Below, one piece after another: positions 5,927-6,321 of a DNA stretch of 6,321 bases; within the stretch, counting starts at the first letter, position 1, and each line of letters opens with the position of its first letter. The notes under the pieces are model-generated. The model saw only the letters and a program-made list of their open reading frames with translations, ran no database searches and was not told the origin of the DNA. The position numbers were made by a program, and so were the translations under genes. The DNA is from Candidatus Hydrogenedentota bacterium (GTDB lineage Bacteria > Hydrogenedentota > Hydrogenedentia > Hydrogenedentales > CAITNO01), in assembly GCA_029554925.1 (NCBI GenBank), contig JAKPUV010000702.1, forward strand, positions 1 to 6,321. Direction: 5' to 3'.

Positions 5927-6321
5927 TCACCACCATGCTGTCCCCGCCGGTGGTGCCGCCCTTCTGCATGCGCAGCGTGCCGACGCCCACCAGCGCGCCG
6001 TCCAGCGTGAACACCGGCGAGCACAGCACGCTGTCCGACCGGTGCGTCCCCATAAAATAGAAGGGCCGGGGCTTCTCGACCAACCCCTCAATGCGCTCGA
6101 TGAAGGATGTGTGCGCCCGCTGGGCCACCGGACCCATCTGCCCCACCACCACCACCGGGTCCAGGATGGCCGGCACGGCGGCCGTCTCCGGATTGACAAA
6201 GGGCAGCGCCTCCGCCGGCTTCTCCACCGGGCGGATAAAGCCCAGGTCCAGGTCCTTGTCCCGCAGCACCAGCTCCGCGTCATGCTCCGAACTGTCCCCG
6301 TACACCATCTTCAGCGACACC
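5868..6321 (-). CDS. Trypsin-like peptidase-fold protein, C-terminal part (runs off right edge), probable lost nucleophile
   Basis: The minus-strand frame enters from the right edge and stops at a TGA at 5870-5868, giving about 150 residues. Near the start, L17-V-L-R-D21-K-D-L-D25-L-G-F-I fits the catalytic-Asp strand of HtrA/trypsin-like peptidases, which usually reads D-L-A-x-L; Asp25 would be the triad Asp. V56-V-V-V-G-Q resembles the following G-x-P/N strand. Later S101-P-V-F-T-L-D-G-A-L-V-G-V matches the strand after the nucleophile, normally G-N-S-G-G-P-V-F-D-x-x-G-x-V-V-G. In this copy the preceding residues are S95-D-S-V-L-C100, so Leu falls at the Ser position. The protein may be inactive, or may use a shifted Ser97 or Cys100. 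The catalytic His and any signal peptide would be upstream, outside the window. The GTG at 6320 is not taken as the start because the fold is clearly entered midway. It is convergent with the permease gene and overlaps it by 59 bp. Confidence 0.7.
   Translation of the reverse strand, partial: VSLKMVYGDSSEHDAELVLRDKDLDLGFIRPVEKPAEALPFVNPETAAVPAILDPVVVVGQMGPVAQRAHTSFIERIEGLVEKPRPFYFMGTHRSDSVLCSPVFTLDGALVGVGTLRMQKGGTTGGDSMVVIIPTAQVRELLGQVPPRAE

Noticed and set aside
5927..6283. Minus-strand open frame rich in Trp, Arg and Cys inside the peptidase-like gene
   Set aside because: It is an out-of-frame shadow; the overlapping frame shows the conserved trypsin-like strands.

Overview
The window is about two-thirds G+C by eye. 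It carries a three-gene cassette for a Gram-negative envelope efflux pump, flanked by three unrelated genes, two of them cut by the window edges. An inner-membrane RND permease with a periplasmic adaptor implies a diderm bacterium. The GC level, the style of the RND membrane motifs and the gene mix would suit a PVC-group or Hydrogenedentota-like lineage, but that is a guess and nothing here fixes the taxonomy.

Layout. (1) Positions 49-1, minus strand: the first 16 codons of a metallophosphoesterase, starting at a TTG behind a Shine-Dalgarno sequence and running off the left edge. (2) Positions 50-401: a divergent intergenic region with a minus-strand extended -10 promoter candidate, a GC-only hairpin next to the phosphoesterase ribosome site, a canonical G-quadruplex motif and a good plus-strand promoter. 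(3) Positions 402-794: an unrecognised 130-residue membrane protein with about four hydrophobic segments. (4) Positions 795-905: a strong sigma70-like promoter (TTGACT, 17 nt, TATACT) overlaid by two near-identical CAAAC-NN-TTGA boxes. (5) Positions 906-5926: a tight operon of a TetR/CecR-like repressor, a membrane-anchored HlyD-type adaptor and a 1048-residue RND permease. The gaps are 18 nt and then a 1-nt TAATG overlap. (6) Positions 6321-5868, minus strand: the C-terminal part of a trypsin-like peptidase-fold protein, overlapping the RND gene tail-to-tail by 59 bp.

How it works together. The repressor probably binds the boxes in its own promoter and so controls itself, the adaptor and the permease as one transcript. 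Permease and adaptor would export a hydrophobic or amphipathic compound, but no outer-membrane channel gene is present, so a TolC-like partner must come from elsewhere.

Two points deserve most attention. The RND permease lacks the usual charged residues of its proton relay: Thr-Asn replaces Asp-Asp in TM4, and Asn replaces Lys in TM10. The downstream peptidase-like protein seems to have lost its Ser nucleophile motif. I saw no mobile element, tRNA, rRNA or CRISPR array.
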